This document shows, one piece after another, positions 13,262-25,036 of a stretch of 64,000 bases of DNA. Every line of letters starts with the position of its first letter. Position 1 is the stretch's first letter. Both the position numbers and the translations under genes were made by a program. This DNA is from Paralvinella palmiformis (lineage: Eukaryota > Annelida > Polychaeta > Terebellida > Alvinellidae). Under the pieces are notes generated by a model. It saw only the letters and a list, made by a program, of their open reading frames with translations, searched no databases and was not told the DNA's origin. The stretch covers positions 289,001 through 353,000 of the forward strand of contig JAODUP010000134.1 in NCBI GenBank assembly GCA_025642065.1. Reading direction: 5' to 3'.

Positions 13262-13470
13262 ATTAATTTTAATACCATCCAAAAGAGCTATCAAATAGAA
13301 AGAATTTTTTTTTGAATTTCTTCAAATTTCCTATTAATAAGGAAATAATTGGATTTTTAGTTTTTCCACTTGCAGCCTCTTTTGTCTTAAAAAAAGTCAT
13401 TGAAGAAATCCAGAATCAAATGAACTAATTACAAATAATTAAAGGTAATATTTCTCATTATCTAAAAAAA

Positions 13471-13692
13471 ATCCTATAGGACTGAAAATTGGCCCGTAGG
13501 GATTTCTTTGGGTGTGGTCTTTCCACTCAGCATAACAGATTTGAAATAAAATCCAGGTTTCCATGGCAATAACCACCAGACACGCCCAGAAATTAAAAGT
13601 AAATTTATCATTATTTCCAAAACCAATAATTCTATGGGACTGAAAATTGGCCCATAGGGGTTTATTTGGGTGGTCTTTCCATTCAGCATAAC
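13471..13692. repeat. Two direct copies of a ~62-bp unit, 160 bp apart
   Basis: GACTGAAAATTGGCCCGTAG at about 13480 recurs as GACTGAAAATTGGCCCATAG at about 13640. Each is followed by a TTTGGG...GGTCTTTCCA...CAGCATAAC stretch. Origin unknown; probably part of an old repeat. Confidence 0.7.
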
Positions 13693-15687
13693 CAACAAAC
13701 AGTTATTTCTTATATATTCAATTTAAAAATCACTCGTAGTTGTAGAAATAGTATAGCAATCGCAGTGCCAACTATGTAAATAGTTACACTGAGTCCAGAA
13801 GGCAGAGTAGCTATTTTCGGCATCCTGGTGTGCATGCCAGTAACAACTTATGTTAACTGTGATTCTCGGTTAAAAAGACTTCAAAAGGTTCATTTATGAC
13901 AGTCAAATTCCACTTTATCAGCTCCTTATCTTGCGAAGAATAGTCCCAATTCTGCCATTTAACAAAGAAAATATGAGACAAATATTCAAACTTGCTCCAC
14001 TTCATGAGTTGCACAATACTGGAAGAGAATTGCATCTTAAGGCATATGTGCAGCTTTTTAAATCAGATTTCTTTGTTAGGCCTCAGAAAATCTTGGCCCC
14101 ACAAAATGGCTGCATTGAAAAATCTTGATTGACAGTGGTGCCTCTAGTAGAAAGGTAGGTAACCTTAAATAAGGATACAAGACAGCCATCGAGACATATC
14201 GGAGCTCTGCTTCAGACACTGAGACAGTCAGAGTTCGCTAGTTCATCAAGCCATGGATGATGGATGGTTATCTTGTCACACCACTCATCATGGACCAAGG
14301 ACACAGTGATGGTTCTATCTCTAGTCTAGTCCATAATATGAGTATATCAAATAGACGCAAGTGAATAATATTGCCTATATATCGGTTTTGTCATCTGATT
14401 GACGACTATTTTTTGCTCTGTACTTCTAACATGTTTCATAAGAACCCGAGTCTCTCACTCTCTAACCCAGCAAGAGTGTCAGAAGCACTTAAATGATTAT
14501 TTTTAATTAGAGAATGTTGATCGAGTAGCCCTGTCACCGAAAGTTTGGATGCTGTTAACCCAATCTCAAAATATCTTTGCCATTTAATTAATAAACATGA
14601 TATGCTTACAATTTTAATGCAATTTAGCGCAATTCATTACTCTTCTATTGACCCTATTATTTCAGTGCTCAGTCATTTAGATCTGATCGAAAATGCATTT
14701 GGACTTCACTTGTTTTCTTTTGTAACGTAATCCCCATTTTAGCTCATTATGCCACAGCCACAAGATGCTTAAATGATTTCTTTTATCCATTCTACTTTGC
14801 AAAAATTAAGGCCATTTTTGTGAAACTGTGCCAACACATAAGAAGCCTTCAGTCAGTGCCCCTTCCCCAACATTTCCATTAATTTTATTGACTGAGTGAA
14901 AAGTGACAGAAATATTGCATGCCTAACAGTTTTCAGACACCTGATTTTCATAGAAGTAATAAAAGTTATGTATCTTCCACAAGTATTATTAAGTCATAGT
15001 AAATTGTATCCATATGCAGTATATCATAAGTTAAGTTCAGCAGCTATTTTATTCATTTTGAAATTCAGAGACTGGTCACTATTACGTCTCCTATTTAGAG
15101 ATTTTGGTTTGCTTTATTAAAATAAAATGGATTAGAATTATTCGTATTATTGGTAGCATGACTCACAACAATATGACAAAATTGTGAAAAAACAGATGGT
15201 GTTCAAAAGCTGTTTTGGGGAATACAGAATATCTATTACATAACTTTTCATTTGCTATCAAGATACCAAAAGGTAAAATATATATGTATTTATCTGACCA
15301 GTTACTTTTTAAAGAGCAAGATTAGTTATTTTTAATTTGTACCTCCATTATCAAATATTTTGCCATATTCCATTGTCACAATCCATATATGCTTTTACAC
15401 ACAGACAGACATATGAATTGATTGAAAAGATATACAAACATGTGCACACACACACACAGCTATTAGGATTTTGTTTCCTAACAACTAACAGTCTTTCAAT
15501 CATACAACCAACACTGAAGATAAACAAACCACTCACTCACTCACTTAGCAGATGTCATAAAATTAAACCAGCGGGACTATTTGTAGTAATATGTTTGAAG
15601 CAGTACATATTCTAACTGTTAAAAACTTCCTTCTATAACAGCTGCTAGCCAGTGAAGATCATTGTTAACCAGCACGATATCAGAGAG

Positions 15688-15790
15688 ATGGGTGCTGATG
15701 AGAGTAAACTATCTGGTGGACAACTGCGTTCCCGACGTGATGAAGATATCCCATACACGTCATACTCTATAAGTAAACCAATTGATGGAG
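15688..15790 (+). CDS. BORCS5: BORCS5 exon 1 (myristoylation signal)
   Basis: 34 codons plus one base. It encodes MGADESKLSGGQLRSRRDED and a short Ser/Tyr-containing stretch. This N-terminal part is poorly conserved in the family except for the myristoylated Gly2. Confidence 0.88.
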
Positions 15791-16296
15791 GTATGTGGAA
15801 AAGAACTGACTTTATATAAGTTTTATCATGTCCATTTAAATAATCATGAAATCTCTGTTTGAAAATGTTTAATTCCTTTCAAACGAAGGCCACTATTAAC
15901 AGGACAATCAACTTCTTTTTATAATTTTGTTTCCTTAGTTATGCTTATTCACTATGACTTATAAAGAGTAACCATAATGGTAATGAAATTTAAATACTAA
16001 AATTATATATAATTATCATATGTTACTATATTATGACAAGGAAATTGCGTTTACACACAAATCAATAAATAAAACTAAAAATGTCTACCCGGTAGTTATA
16101 AAGCAGGTATTTACAAAAAAAATTGAGATTTAATTTAATTCATGATCAGATCAGGGCAGAGTAAGGACTGAGATTGTGATCTTTGGAACCACCTCAAAGT
16201 TCTTGTATAATTAATACCAAACCAACTAGAAGCTGTTGTGTGTTTTATAGTTTTGTTGTGTAATACATTATATCTGATCTGCTTATGTACTGTAGC

Positions 16297-16328
<32 letters not shown>

Positions 16329-18192
16329 CTGTGTGCTCAATATTATAATGTGTTGAGATTCGGGCCTTGATTTTATCATGAACATATAAAATTTTCACAG
16401 CAATTAATAAATGTAACCAGTTACATTTATTTGTCATCTCTTTTTGTCATGTCTGTCTGACTTACTTGTCTCATTCCCTCCATCTGCAAATGGTATCCAG
16501 ACTCTATGTTCAATTTTATTTAGGCCTACCCCAACCTAAACTATGTCCACATTTAAATATCAAATGCAGCCCAGCTATGAGTGGCTAAGTCCATCATGTT
16601 TCATAGAAACTGGACCAATCATCACTTGAGATGACTTGTTGCATGTTTTCCTTGTGAAATCACAAAATAACCCAAGCAGACCACATAATTGAAAAATTTG
16701 GACTACTGGACTATTGTAGTTCAAAGTAAATTTGTTTTTATTATCAAACAGTAATTTTTATGTAAGTATTTATTCAAATACATATTCAGGCATTGCATAA
16801 CATTTTGGGGGATAATTCCAAATGTATTAGGAAAGTGAAAAATTTGTTGGGCTAGTACAGCTTGGAATCTACTTGTCTAGGGGCAATTGAACTGACTAAA
16901 ATAGTTGTCTGGCCCTGTCACACACACACACTCACTCTCTCTCTCTCTCTCACACACACACACAAATTAAATATCCTTACTAAATTATATAATAAATGTA
17001 ATGATTGTTTTGTGTATTTTATCTCTCAAAGTTATGTCATTATTAAACAACAGACACACCAAGAGCATCTCCAATGCGTGGAAGAACCCGGAATGTGAGT
17101 CCGCAACCACGAGGCAGAGAACCAGTCCGTAATTCTGCTAACACTGCCCCACATGACATTGTAGTGGTGGCTGAGGGTTCAACTCAACAGGAAACTGATT
17201 CTGAACTCGTTCACATGGAGAAGATTCCAGTGTTTGTGCCCCTGATGAGGGGCTCATTAAATATACCGATCTCTTCCAAAGAGGTTGACATGTTGGACAA
17301 ATTGAGTACAGATGAGCTGCTACTACTTTGCCACCGATATCAGGAACATCTTAGACAATGTGGTGAGGCTGTGGCATTTGACCAGAATGCTTTATGTGTT
17401 CGTATCAAAGAGGTACGTGTTATCAAAGAAACAGACCAGGGCCACCTATATCATAAGTAATTTGTTTTTGAAAAACCTCTCATCTACCATCTTTGCTTTT
17501 CACAATTGCACGCCTTTCTTCACTTTTGAAATTGTGCACTTCTGTAGCTGAGATGAGCATTGCTGATATAGTCTACCATACTTGGCTGTAATATTTTCAA
17601 CCAATTATAAAATAACTTTTATAAATTAATAAGGGTTCACGCCTTGGATATCTGATGGGAGCTGTGTATGCTGATATGTAGAAATCTTCATGGTTGTTAT
17701 TAGGTTCTTGGGGGGGGGGGTGATTATATTTCTATATAATTTATATGTACCTCATTTTGGAGTGCCACTCTTCAATGCCATTGAATGTCTCCTGCAAATA
17801 ATAAGGGTTCTTTAATAATATTTATTATTAGAAACTATCCAATTTTCTGTAATGTCAAAAAAGTATTAATTGTATTCTTTGTTTGACATTCAATTTTAAT
17901 ATAAAACAACAATCTTCACTACCAGTTGCTTATAATAAACACATGCTAGTTAATTAATAATGTCTCTTTCCAGGTTGACATTACGATACAGTCTATTTAC
18001 AACCATCTGACGGACAGACAGCGCAAGTTTGCGAAATATGCTGAACAGATTCAGAAAGTGAACGAAATGTCCACTGTCTTAAACAAAATTAAAATGAATG
18101 TTGAACAGCTGATTCCCGTAATGGACAGACTTAACAGTATTTTACCACCGGAAAATCAGCTCGAGTCATTTAACATGAAATTAAAAAGCTAA
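15688..18192 (+). CDS. BORCS5: BORC complex subunit 5 (BORCS5/myrlysin), complete, 3 coding exons
   Basis: Exons 15688-15790, 17054-17412 and 17974-18192 give 226 aa; human BORCS5 is about 196 aa. BORCS5 is the lipid-anchored subunit of the eight-subunit BORC complex on the lysosomal membrane, which recruits ARL8 and so couples lysosomes to kinesin. The start MGADESK has Gly2 and Ser6 of an N-myristoylation signal, the known membrane anchor. Family landmarks are DIVVVAEGS, LCHRYQEHLRQCGEAVAFDQ, RQRKFAKYAEQIQKVNEMS, a helical region likely to form coiled coil, and DRLNSILP near the C terminus. Junction phases are 1 then 0, with donors GAG|GTATGT and GAG|GTACGT and acceptors AACAACAG|AC and TTTCCAG|GT. 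An in-frame TAG at 15646 precedes the ATG. A splice-acceptor-like TTCTATAACAG ending at 15641 hints at an upstream non-coding exon. Confidence 0.94.
17054..17412 (+). CDS. BORCS5: BORCS5 exon 2 (core)
   Basis: 359 nt. With the phase-1 base of exon 1 it makes 120 codons, holding DIVVVAEGS, IPVFVPLMRGSL and HRYQEHLRQC. The acceptor has a poor pyrimidine tract, but a CT/CA repeat lies about 90 bp upstream. Phase compatibility with exon 1 singles out this acceptor among nearby AGs. Confidence 0.92.
17974..18192 (+). CDS. BORCS5: BORCS5 exon 3 (C terminus)
   Basis: 72 codons and TAA. It encodes the most conserved helix, FAKYAEQIQKVNEMS, and ends with ESFNMKLKS. Confidence 0.94.
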   Translation, partial: VDITIQSIYNHLTDRQRKFAKYAEQIQKVNEMSTVLNKIKMNVEQLIPVMDRLNSILPPENQLESFNMKLKS

Positions 18193-18787
18193 ATGTGGTC
18201 TTTATTTAAATATAAAGTTGTGTCTGATAATGTTAAACATTGCCATGCGATGCGTGTGTTCGTTGGTTAAGAATAATTGTCTGGTTTAGTGATTCTGACC
18301 TAGCTGTGTTATGTATTTGGTTTGTGATGTGACGGAATTGAACGAGTTTTATTCCACAAATTTCATGCTAAGCTTAGATTTTGATAGCTGCGTGCATTTC
18401 ATATTGATGATTAATACTCGAAAGCATTGTTTTGCTAACTCTAATAGTGATACTAATCACAGTTTTCACACATTTCTTGATGTTCTTGACTTAGAATATC
18501 TGGCTTAGGTCTCCTAAAATATTCTTCATCTATAAATTAAAAAACAATCTTCCATGACATAGATTAACTTAAAGGTACCATGCGACTGAATGTTAGAGAT
18601 ATGATAATATATGTTTTCTTCTATGTATGGGTTATCTTTGGCATGTCACTGATGTTGTGCAGAATATTTGTTTTGTGGTAAGGACTTTTAAGAGATATGT
18701 TTGAATGTTATTTTTGCCAGCACACTTGTGTCTGAGCTAACCTCAATGAATGTGCAGTGCAGTTGTGTTATTAATGGTTTAACAGTC

Positions 18788-18793
18788 AATAAA
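18788..18793 (+). terminator. BORCS5: Likely polyadenylation signal of BORCS5
   Basis: AATAAA within CAGTCAATAAAAGTT, about 600 bp after the stop. It is the first perfect hexamer I see downstream of the stop. It predicts a 3' UTR of roughly 0.6 kb. Confidence 0.55.
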
Positions 18794-19221
18794 AGTTAGG
18801 TGAAACTCATCAGACTACTCTTGGAGTTAGTATTGATCGAGTGTATTAATTATCAGTGGAATTTGTTAAATAATGATATTCATGAATATGTTCAAAGTAA
18901 ATATAATTTGATACATTTACTCTAAATCAGAAAACAATAATCCATGGCACAATTATTGCTAACCACCTGCCTTTAGAATTCCGTGACATAATCTTTCCTC
19001 AATGGAGTTCCTCCATATAAGTGAATGGAAAGACTCCGCTGAAAGAACATATAGTAAACCTATAAACATGCGGTGAAATTAAATACTTGAATATTTAATT
19101 CACTTTTTTATTTGCATTTCATGTGTCATTCTTTCATCAATTATTGCTCATTAATTAATGTGTTATGTTATCGGAAACTATTTGATCGAAATGCCATTTA
19201 TTAAACTAAGATTGTCATAAA

Positions 19222-19383
19222 GCATTTGGTTGGGCACAAATCTCAACCACCTGAGTTCAAATCTCAGCATGGTCACATCTGAAGGGTGCCTCATCTTTGA
19301 CTTTGCCTCGTTACCTTTGGAGGTTGCTTGGCCGATTTAGCCTACCTTGTGCACAAAAGTGGCCATAAAACATCAAACAAACA
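19222..19383 (+). mobile_element. SINE-A copy, 5'-truncated
   Basis: Keeps the B-box region (GAGTTCAAATCTC), body (CATCTTTGACTTTGCCTCG) and tail (CACAAAAGTGGCCATAAAAC). The first part of the tRNA-like head is missing or diverged. Confidence 0.75.
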
Positions 19384-19403
19384 TTTATCTGTAAATTGTA
19401 TCC

Positions 19404-19429
19404 TGTGTGTGTGTGTGTGTGTGTGTGTG
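19404..19429. repeat. (GT)n microsatellite
   Basis: Thirteen GT dinucleotides, just after the SINE-A tail. Confidence 0.95.
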
Positions 19430-20683
19430 GCTGGCACTCTCCGCAGGATGTCGTTCTAGGCATACAATTATAAAATTGTTAACTGGGTCTATATGAGCAG
19501 TTGCAAATGAACAACATCTGCAGGTAATACCATATCAGTGATCTGATACAAAATATCTTGTTCATCAGGACCAGGAATTGTTATGCAATGCATCTGCCAA
19601 ATGCAAGCGAATGTACTGATTGAACCCAAAAAGGTAGATGACCGATTATCATCCTGAAACCGGGATAATGTTAAAGCATAATTAAACGTTAATTAGTCTC
19701 ATTGTTGTTAAATTGGTGGAGGGAACCAGGCCAGCTACCACCACTGAAAGCAGCTACAGCATTACAGAAATATAGAAAGAAATTCCCTTGAGAATAGTAA
19801 CTGTTGCTGAGTACTAGATCCCCATGTAACATATGAATTGATTTCCACCAGGAAGCGTTATGACATTTGCAGGACTTCGAACAAAGCTTGATCATTGTCA
19901 CTCCTCAGTTTGGCACGTAAATACATGGCAGTATTATTTTATATTTAGTCGGTGCCCGTATCGAACTACCATGACTATATACTGGACAATAGGGTGATAA
20001 GAAATTATCATCCATAAGTTAATGAACACTTGAAAAAAGATTGGTTGACGTACGTCGTCATGCAATCTATACGCTTGTGTGAAATGAAGATCAGCATCTG
20101 AGATGGGCATCCTATACTCCAGTGGCTAATGCATGGCCATTTGTGTTGGGGATCACGGTTTCGATTTCTCGAAATATTTCCATGGATAAATTTGTAGGCT
20201 CTACGAGTCTGACCGAACTAAGACGTTAAAATACCTCTGCAAGGTATTTTAGATTAGCAATAGCAATTCAGTAGAGGGACAAACCTGGTAATGCATCGTC
20301 ATGAAATGAAACAGCAGCTTCCAATGTACGTCAACGTGATTTTCTACCATTCCCGTTCTTACGTGCTAATCGAGAGTGTTTTGTCTAAAGTTTGGGATAA
20401 CACATCTCGCTTCTGGAAGCTTGTAAATTCAAAGTTTGTATGAATCTATCATTCCCAGCGAATAGCACAATATAAACGGTTTTGTTTATTCATCTCCTAA
20501 AAATAAGATTTCGGTAATTTTAATCAACTCGATCAGACTCTTAGAAAATTTGTGAGACTTTTTAAATGAACATGGATAGCAGTTAGTTATTATTTTCTAC
20601 TGATGCGTAAGTAATGGGGGAGTCCCTATATGTTTGTTATCCTATGTGGATTTATAATAGATATAAAGAAATAAAATTACGAA

Positions 20684-20712
20684 CATTATATATATATATA
20701 TATATATATAAT
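20684..20712. repeat. (TA)n microsatellite
   Basis: TA repeats, abutting a SINE-D 3' fragment. Confidence 0.9.
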
Positions 20713-20719
20713 GTTCGTT

Positions 20720-20802
20720 GTGAGTCAAGGATAATAATATTGTACAGTGCCTCAGAACAGGGTTACCTGGTTCTGGCGCTATATAAACGTGCATTATTAT
20801 TA
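20720..20802 (+). mobile_element. SINE-D 3' fragment
   Basis: GGATAATAATATTGTACAGT, then GGCGCTATATAAACGTGCAT and an ATT-repeat end. It matches the 3' half of the fuller copy at 22404-22760. Confidence 0.65.
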
Positions 20803-20846
20803 TGTACACCTATCGCCATGTTGACTAAATATAACCAGAAGCACCT

Positions 20847-20849
20847 CTC

Positions 20850-20888
<39 letters not shown>
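20847..20888. repeat. (CT)n microsatellite
   Basis: About 20 CT dinucleotides. Confidence 0.95.
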
Positions 20889-20889
<1 letters not shown>

Positions 20890-21175
20890 ATATACCAAAA
20901 TTAGCCGTACTAATCGTAGCATATCTAATATACCATAATATTTTTAATCAATGTCAGGTATACCTTTATCAGTAATAATAGACGCTGCCTAAAATAAGCC
21001 TATATCAGTGATTTATTTTAAGCTGTATCGTTCGGTCTATTGCAACCATTGTTTGTGCTGAAGAATTTATTTCTAACAGAATTTCCTAGAGCTTCTTTTA
21101 AATCTGTGGTACGCGCATGGTGATATCTTGTTATCTATATGCTCTCTGTGAAAGGTGTGCTACTTTCCATTTGCA

Positions 21176-21178
<3 letters not shown>

Positions 21179-21217
<39 letters not shown>
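21179..21217. repeat. (TA)n microsatellite
   Basis: Uninterrupted TA run of about 38 bp. Confidence 0.95.
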
Positions 21218-21219
<2 letters not shown>

Positions 21220-21470
21220 TATCTTAGGAAACTGTTATGCCTAAGCTAAAATGGATAGTTGTTAGAACTGAAGGATGTTTTGTTCTCTTTATGTTGTCAC
21301 TATGCATGTCTGTAAGTTATATTATTATAAATGTTGTTTATATATGCTCTGTTAATTATTAGTTCATCGTTTAGAATCTCGTGCACTTAACTCCACTAAG
21401 AGGAGACCAACTGTTATAGGATTATTAAAATGGCAAACACGTTATTGCATGCTGATTGCATATTGCATAC

Positions 21471-21734
21471 TGAGTGAGTGAGTGAGTGAGTGAGTGAGTG
21501 GTGAGTGAGTGAGTGAGTGAGTGAGTGAGTGAGTGAGTGAGTGAGTGAGGGAGTGGTGAGTGGTGGTGAGTGGTGGTGGTGAGTGGTGAGTGGTGGTGGT
21601 GAGTGAGTGAGTGAGTGATTAGTGAGTGAGTGAGTGAGTGAGTGAGTGAGTGAGTGAGTGAGTGAGTGAGTGAGTGAGTGAGTGAGTGAGTGAGTGAGTG
21701 AGTGAGTGAGTGAGTGAGTGAGTGAGTGAGTGAT
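21471..21734. repeat. (GTGA)n tetranucleotide array, interrupted
   Basis: Two blocks of GTGA units separated by about 80 bp of degenerate GTG/GTGGT repeats. The minus-strand open frames across it are only translated repeat (SLTH units). Confidence 0.95.
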
Positions 21735-21871
21735 ACAAAGTGGTGGTGAGTGTGATGAGTTTCAGTGATGATGTAGTGAGTGGATGATATTATCATGAAC
21801 CTTAGAGTAAGTGAAGTGGGACATGAAGTGAGTGGTTAGGAGAATGAACGTGTATGTAGTGATGGTGAGTG

Positions 21872-22016
21872 GGAGTGAGTGAGTGAGTGAGTGAGTGAGT
21901 GAGTGAGTGAGTGAGTGAGTGAGTGAGTGAGTGAGTGAGTGAGTGAGTGAGTGAGTGAGTGAGTGAGTGAGTGAGTGAGTGAGTGAGTGAGTGAGTGAGT
22001 GAGTGAGTGAGTGAGC
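21872..22016. repeat. (GTGA)n tetranucleotide array
   Basis: About 35 nearly perfect units, 140 bp from the previous array and probably the same expansion locus. Confidence 0.95.
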
Positions 22017-22403
22017 GATACAAAATGGTTCTGACCGCTGCTTTCTGATCTATCATTCCTCATAATGTGCATTGTATAGTGGATATAATTAATACAACTT
22101 TTGAACCTTTTCCAGAAGTCAAGTAGCAACATGTGGGTACCATTTGTAAACAAAATAGTGGTTCATGGGAGAAGAACGTGCATGTCATCTCGACCCCATG
22201 TCTGGTGTAATATCAGATATTATGATATAGGGCCTATATCATAGTTTATTTTGGTAAACATTAAAAGGGACAAGGCATAATCTACTTAAAAATGTTTTAT
22301 GGTTTCATGTATTTTCTCTCTAAATGTTGACGGATGATTCGTGTTTATTTACACGGAATAGCTTGTCTTCTATTTCCGGATGGATGCATCGACGTTTACA
22401 GTA

Positions 22404-22722
22404 CGTGATGGCGCAGTTAGTTAGAGCGTACAACTCGTAACTGAACGGTCGCGGGTTCGAGGCACTGGAGCTGCAATGCTGTCACGCTGAGACTAGTTCA
22501 CTCATCCAGAAATGAGAACCTGACAGGACGCCATAGCTATGTGTTTCAGTAACCCTTTGCGCCTATAATGGTATGTATGCTCCCTTGGGAGTTCAGGTGG
22601 GTGCTGGGTTGAAACACGTCTGAGTTAGGGATAATAATACTGTAAAGTGCCTTAAAGTAGCTATCTAGCTGGATAGGGCGCTATATAAATGTCACGCATT
22701 ATTATTATTATTGTTGTTATCA

Positions 22723-22760
<38 letters not shown>
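22404..22760 (+). mobile_element. SINE-D copy (tRNA-derived) with ATT tail
   Basis: Head: GATGGCGCAGTTAGTTAGAG (A-box-like) and CGCGGGTTCGAGGC (B-box-like) about 40 bp later. Body: GGGATAATAATACTGTAAAG. End: GGGCGCTATATAAATGTCAC, then a long ATT run. This is the layout of a tRNA-derived SINE with a LINE-like tail. Confidence 0.78.
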
Positions 22761-22762
<2 letters not shown>

Positions 22763-23529
22763 CAAATTGTGGTTCATGAGAAATTTCTCGCACACGGTTT
22801 CACCTTCCGAAATTGCATGCGTCAAAAACCATCGACGTCAAGTTCACAGTGTTCAATCACGGCCAGGAAACATCGACATGAAAAGAGGCTAAAGGATTTT
22901 CCAAGGAAATACTGGGATTGGATAAATCTAGAATGTAAAAAGAAGGTACTTAAAAGCACAACTTGACAGAGAACACACGAGAGAGTTTCCTGTAAATGAC
23001 CTTATGTTCGGTAAGGTCGTCCATATTCGTTTATGGGAGATCATTAATATGTAAGCCAATATAATATATATGGCGTTTAAATACAAACACTGATAGACGA
23101 AATCCAGCTATTTCCATGATTTGGGAACGAATTCGGTGTGTGAAAGCTTCTTTAGTCTAAAATAAGTGATCCAGTTGTTATTTGTGCATCAGAGCACTAC
23201 TATTTCACTAGTTCACTGGTTTTTTTTCTTCTCTACTACCTAAACCCTCCTCTATAGTGCTAAATTGAAACAAGTGAGTAATAATAATGTTATGCCATTT
23301 GATTATTGACTGTTTTTAGCAGTATTAGAACCAATAATTGTACCCTGGTACTTATTGTGGTGCGCCGACGAAAGCTCACAAGACATAAGCTCACAAGACA
23401 TAAGCTCACACCTTCAATGAAAAAAGAGACAAGTTCACAACTAAAATAAATTTTCCCATCAAATTGTCAAATTAATTTTTCCGTGTCAAAAATATTTGCG
23501 TGAGCGTGTGTTATGTAGTATAATTGTTT

Positions 23530-24150
23530 CGATATCAAGTGACAACACAGGGGTGCTTTTGCCACCTGTCCCAGAGCACGTGGAGAAAGATCCAGGCGCT
23601 AGCGAAGAATCAACTATACCACACCAACGACGACATCAGTCACTTCTGTGGGATGCTTGATTGGCGGCCTTCCTCCCAGAAGACAAGGTGCAGGATGGCA
23701 TGTCATATCTGAGGGAGCATACACCAGACGGGATGGGGGGAGATAGTAGACTACTTCGATTTTGTCGATGTAACTGGAACCTACAGCCTAGAGCTCCTCC
23801 ACCACCACTACGCGTCCGGAACATTCCACCATGGTACGGCATACCCATCTGGAATGTGCACCAAATCACTCTGCAGGGACGGGATCGAACGAACAACGCC
23901 TGTGAGTGATGGGATACCTCCTTTTCACAGCTCATCGGACATCAACATCCATCCTTTTGGACTTCAGTCGACCGGCGCCGTCGGGACTATGCTCTAGTCA
24001 GCACGCAGCTACTGCAGCACACCAGAGGGCAGCTCTGTAATAAGTGCCAACGATGATCCTACGTTGAGCTACAGAAGTGCCTTCAAACCCTCTGCCAGGA
24101 CTTTGTAGCTGAACGCGGATTCGACGATATTTTTAAGTACTCGGAGGATG
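23530..24150 (+). pseudogene. MULE-type transposase remnant (C-terminal half, frameshifted)
   Basis: Conceptual pieces in shifting frames resemble the later part of Mutator-like (MULE) transposases. First comes GCFCHLSQSTWRKIQ, the C/H pair just after the second catalytic acid, then YHTNDDISHFCGMLD, FLPEDKVQDGMSYLREHTPD, IWNVHQITLQGRDRTNNACE with the E of the catalytic triad region, and VELQKCLQTLCQDFV. At least two frame changes and in-frame stops show that it is dead. The N-terminal part and any terminal inverted repeats are not evident. Confidence 0.8.
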
Positions 24151-24689
24151 TACTCTGTTTTCGTGTATTCATGATATGAATTACTCGGTACCTGTACTTT
24201 GAAATGAAATCCGGCTAATTAAAATTGACTGCCACTATTTCAAATGAGGAATGATGCTTACGCTCCATTGGTTTTAAGAATAGAAACATGGCTGCCACAC
24301 CGTTTATTGTGTGATCTTAATTTGATGTTTTTCCTTGTTTTGCCTCGTCTTGTAGGGCACGGCCTCTTTTGGGTGGTCTGTTAATTTACCGCAGGATTTA
24401 CTGCAGGTCATATGGTTGTCAGTAAATATTCCAGAAATGAGAGTCAAAGACATACGGTAACTCTGTTAAACAATACCGCTACGAGTATACAGATGTGTTT
24501 GATGTTATTATATCATAATTTCCATCCATCTAAATGTATACTTGTCATTAGTTATAGCTTATAGCATATCGAGGTCACACAGATTCATGGATATGATTTC
24601 ACTTATAGTACAACAATGATGGTATTATGGCACATCATGGGGATAGCCTTGACCTTTGATGACCATCTTGAATTGCATTTCAAAAGATT

Positions 24690-24970
24690 GTCTTGCTGCC
24701 TTTGTGGAAGAGTGGGTGAATTTTTACCCATGGTTATGGTCATGTTGTGTGGGAGGTTGGAGGTTCGAATCCCGGTCGTGGCACTACAGTAGGAGGAGTT
24801 TTTCATCCAACCAGGCAACTGGCAAGTTTTCTCCGCCGAATATTCCATCTATTGTAAATTTTAAATTTATTTAGAATTAGTCCCCGTGGTGAAGCTGTGA
24901 ATTACAGACCATATGCGTCTCCCTCATTTGGGCACCCAGCCACGTAAAATAACTGCCATTTCGGCCATTA

Positions 24971-25036
<66 letters not shown>
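24690..25036 (+). mobile_element. SINE-C copy (tRNA-derived) with TTA tail
   Basis: GGAGGTTCGAATCCCGGTCG is a perfect B-box region. The body is CAACCAGGCAACTGGCAAG, TTAGAATTAGTCCCCGTGG and ATGCGTCTCCCTCATTTGGG, with a (TTA)n end. A second copy lies reversed at 56600-56895. The (TTA)n end is about 75 bp. Confidence 0.78.

Noticed and set aside
21425..22153. Minus-strand open frames of 84-123 aa rich in THSL repeats
   Set aside because: They are translations of the (GTGA)n microsatellite; the 87-aa frame at 31425-31688 is the same artefact.
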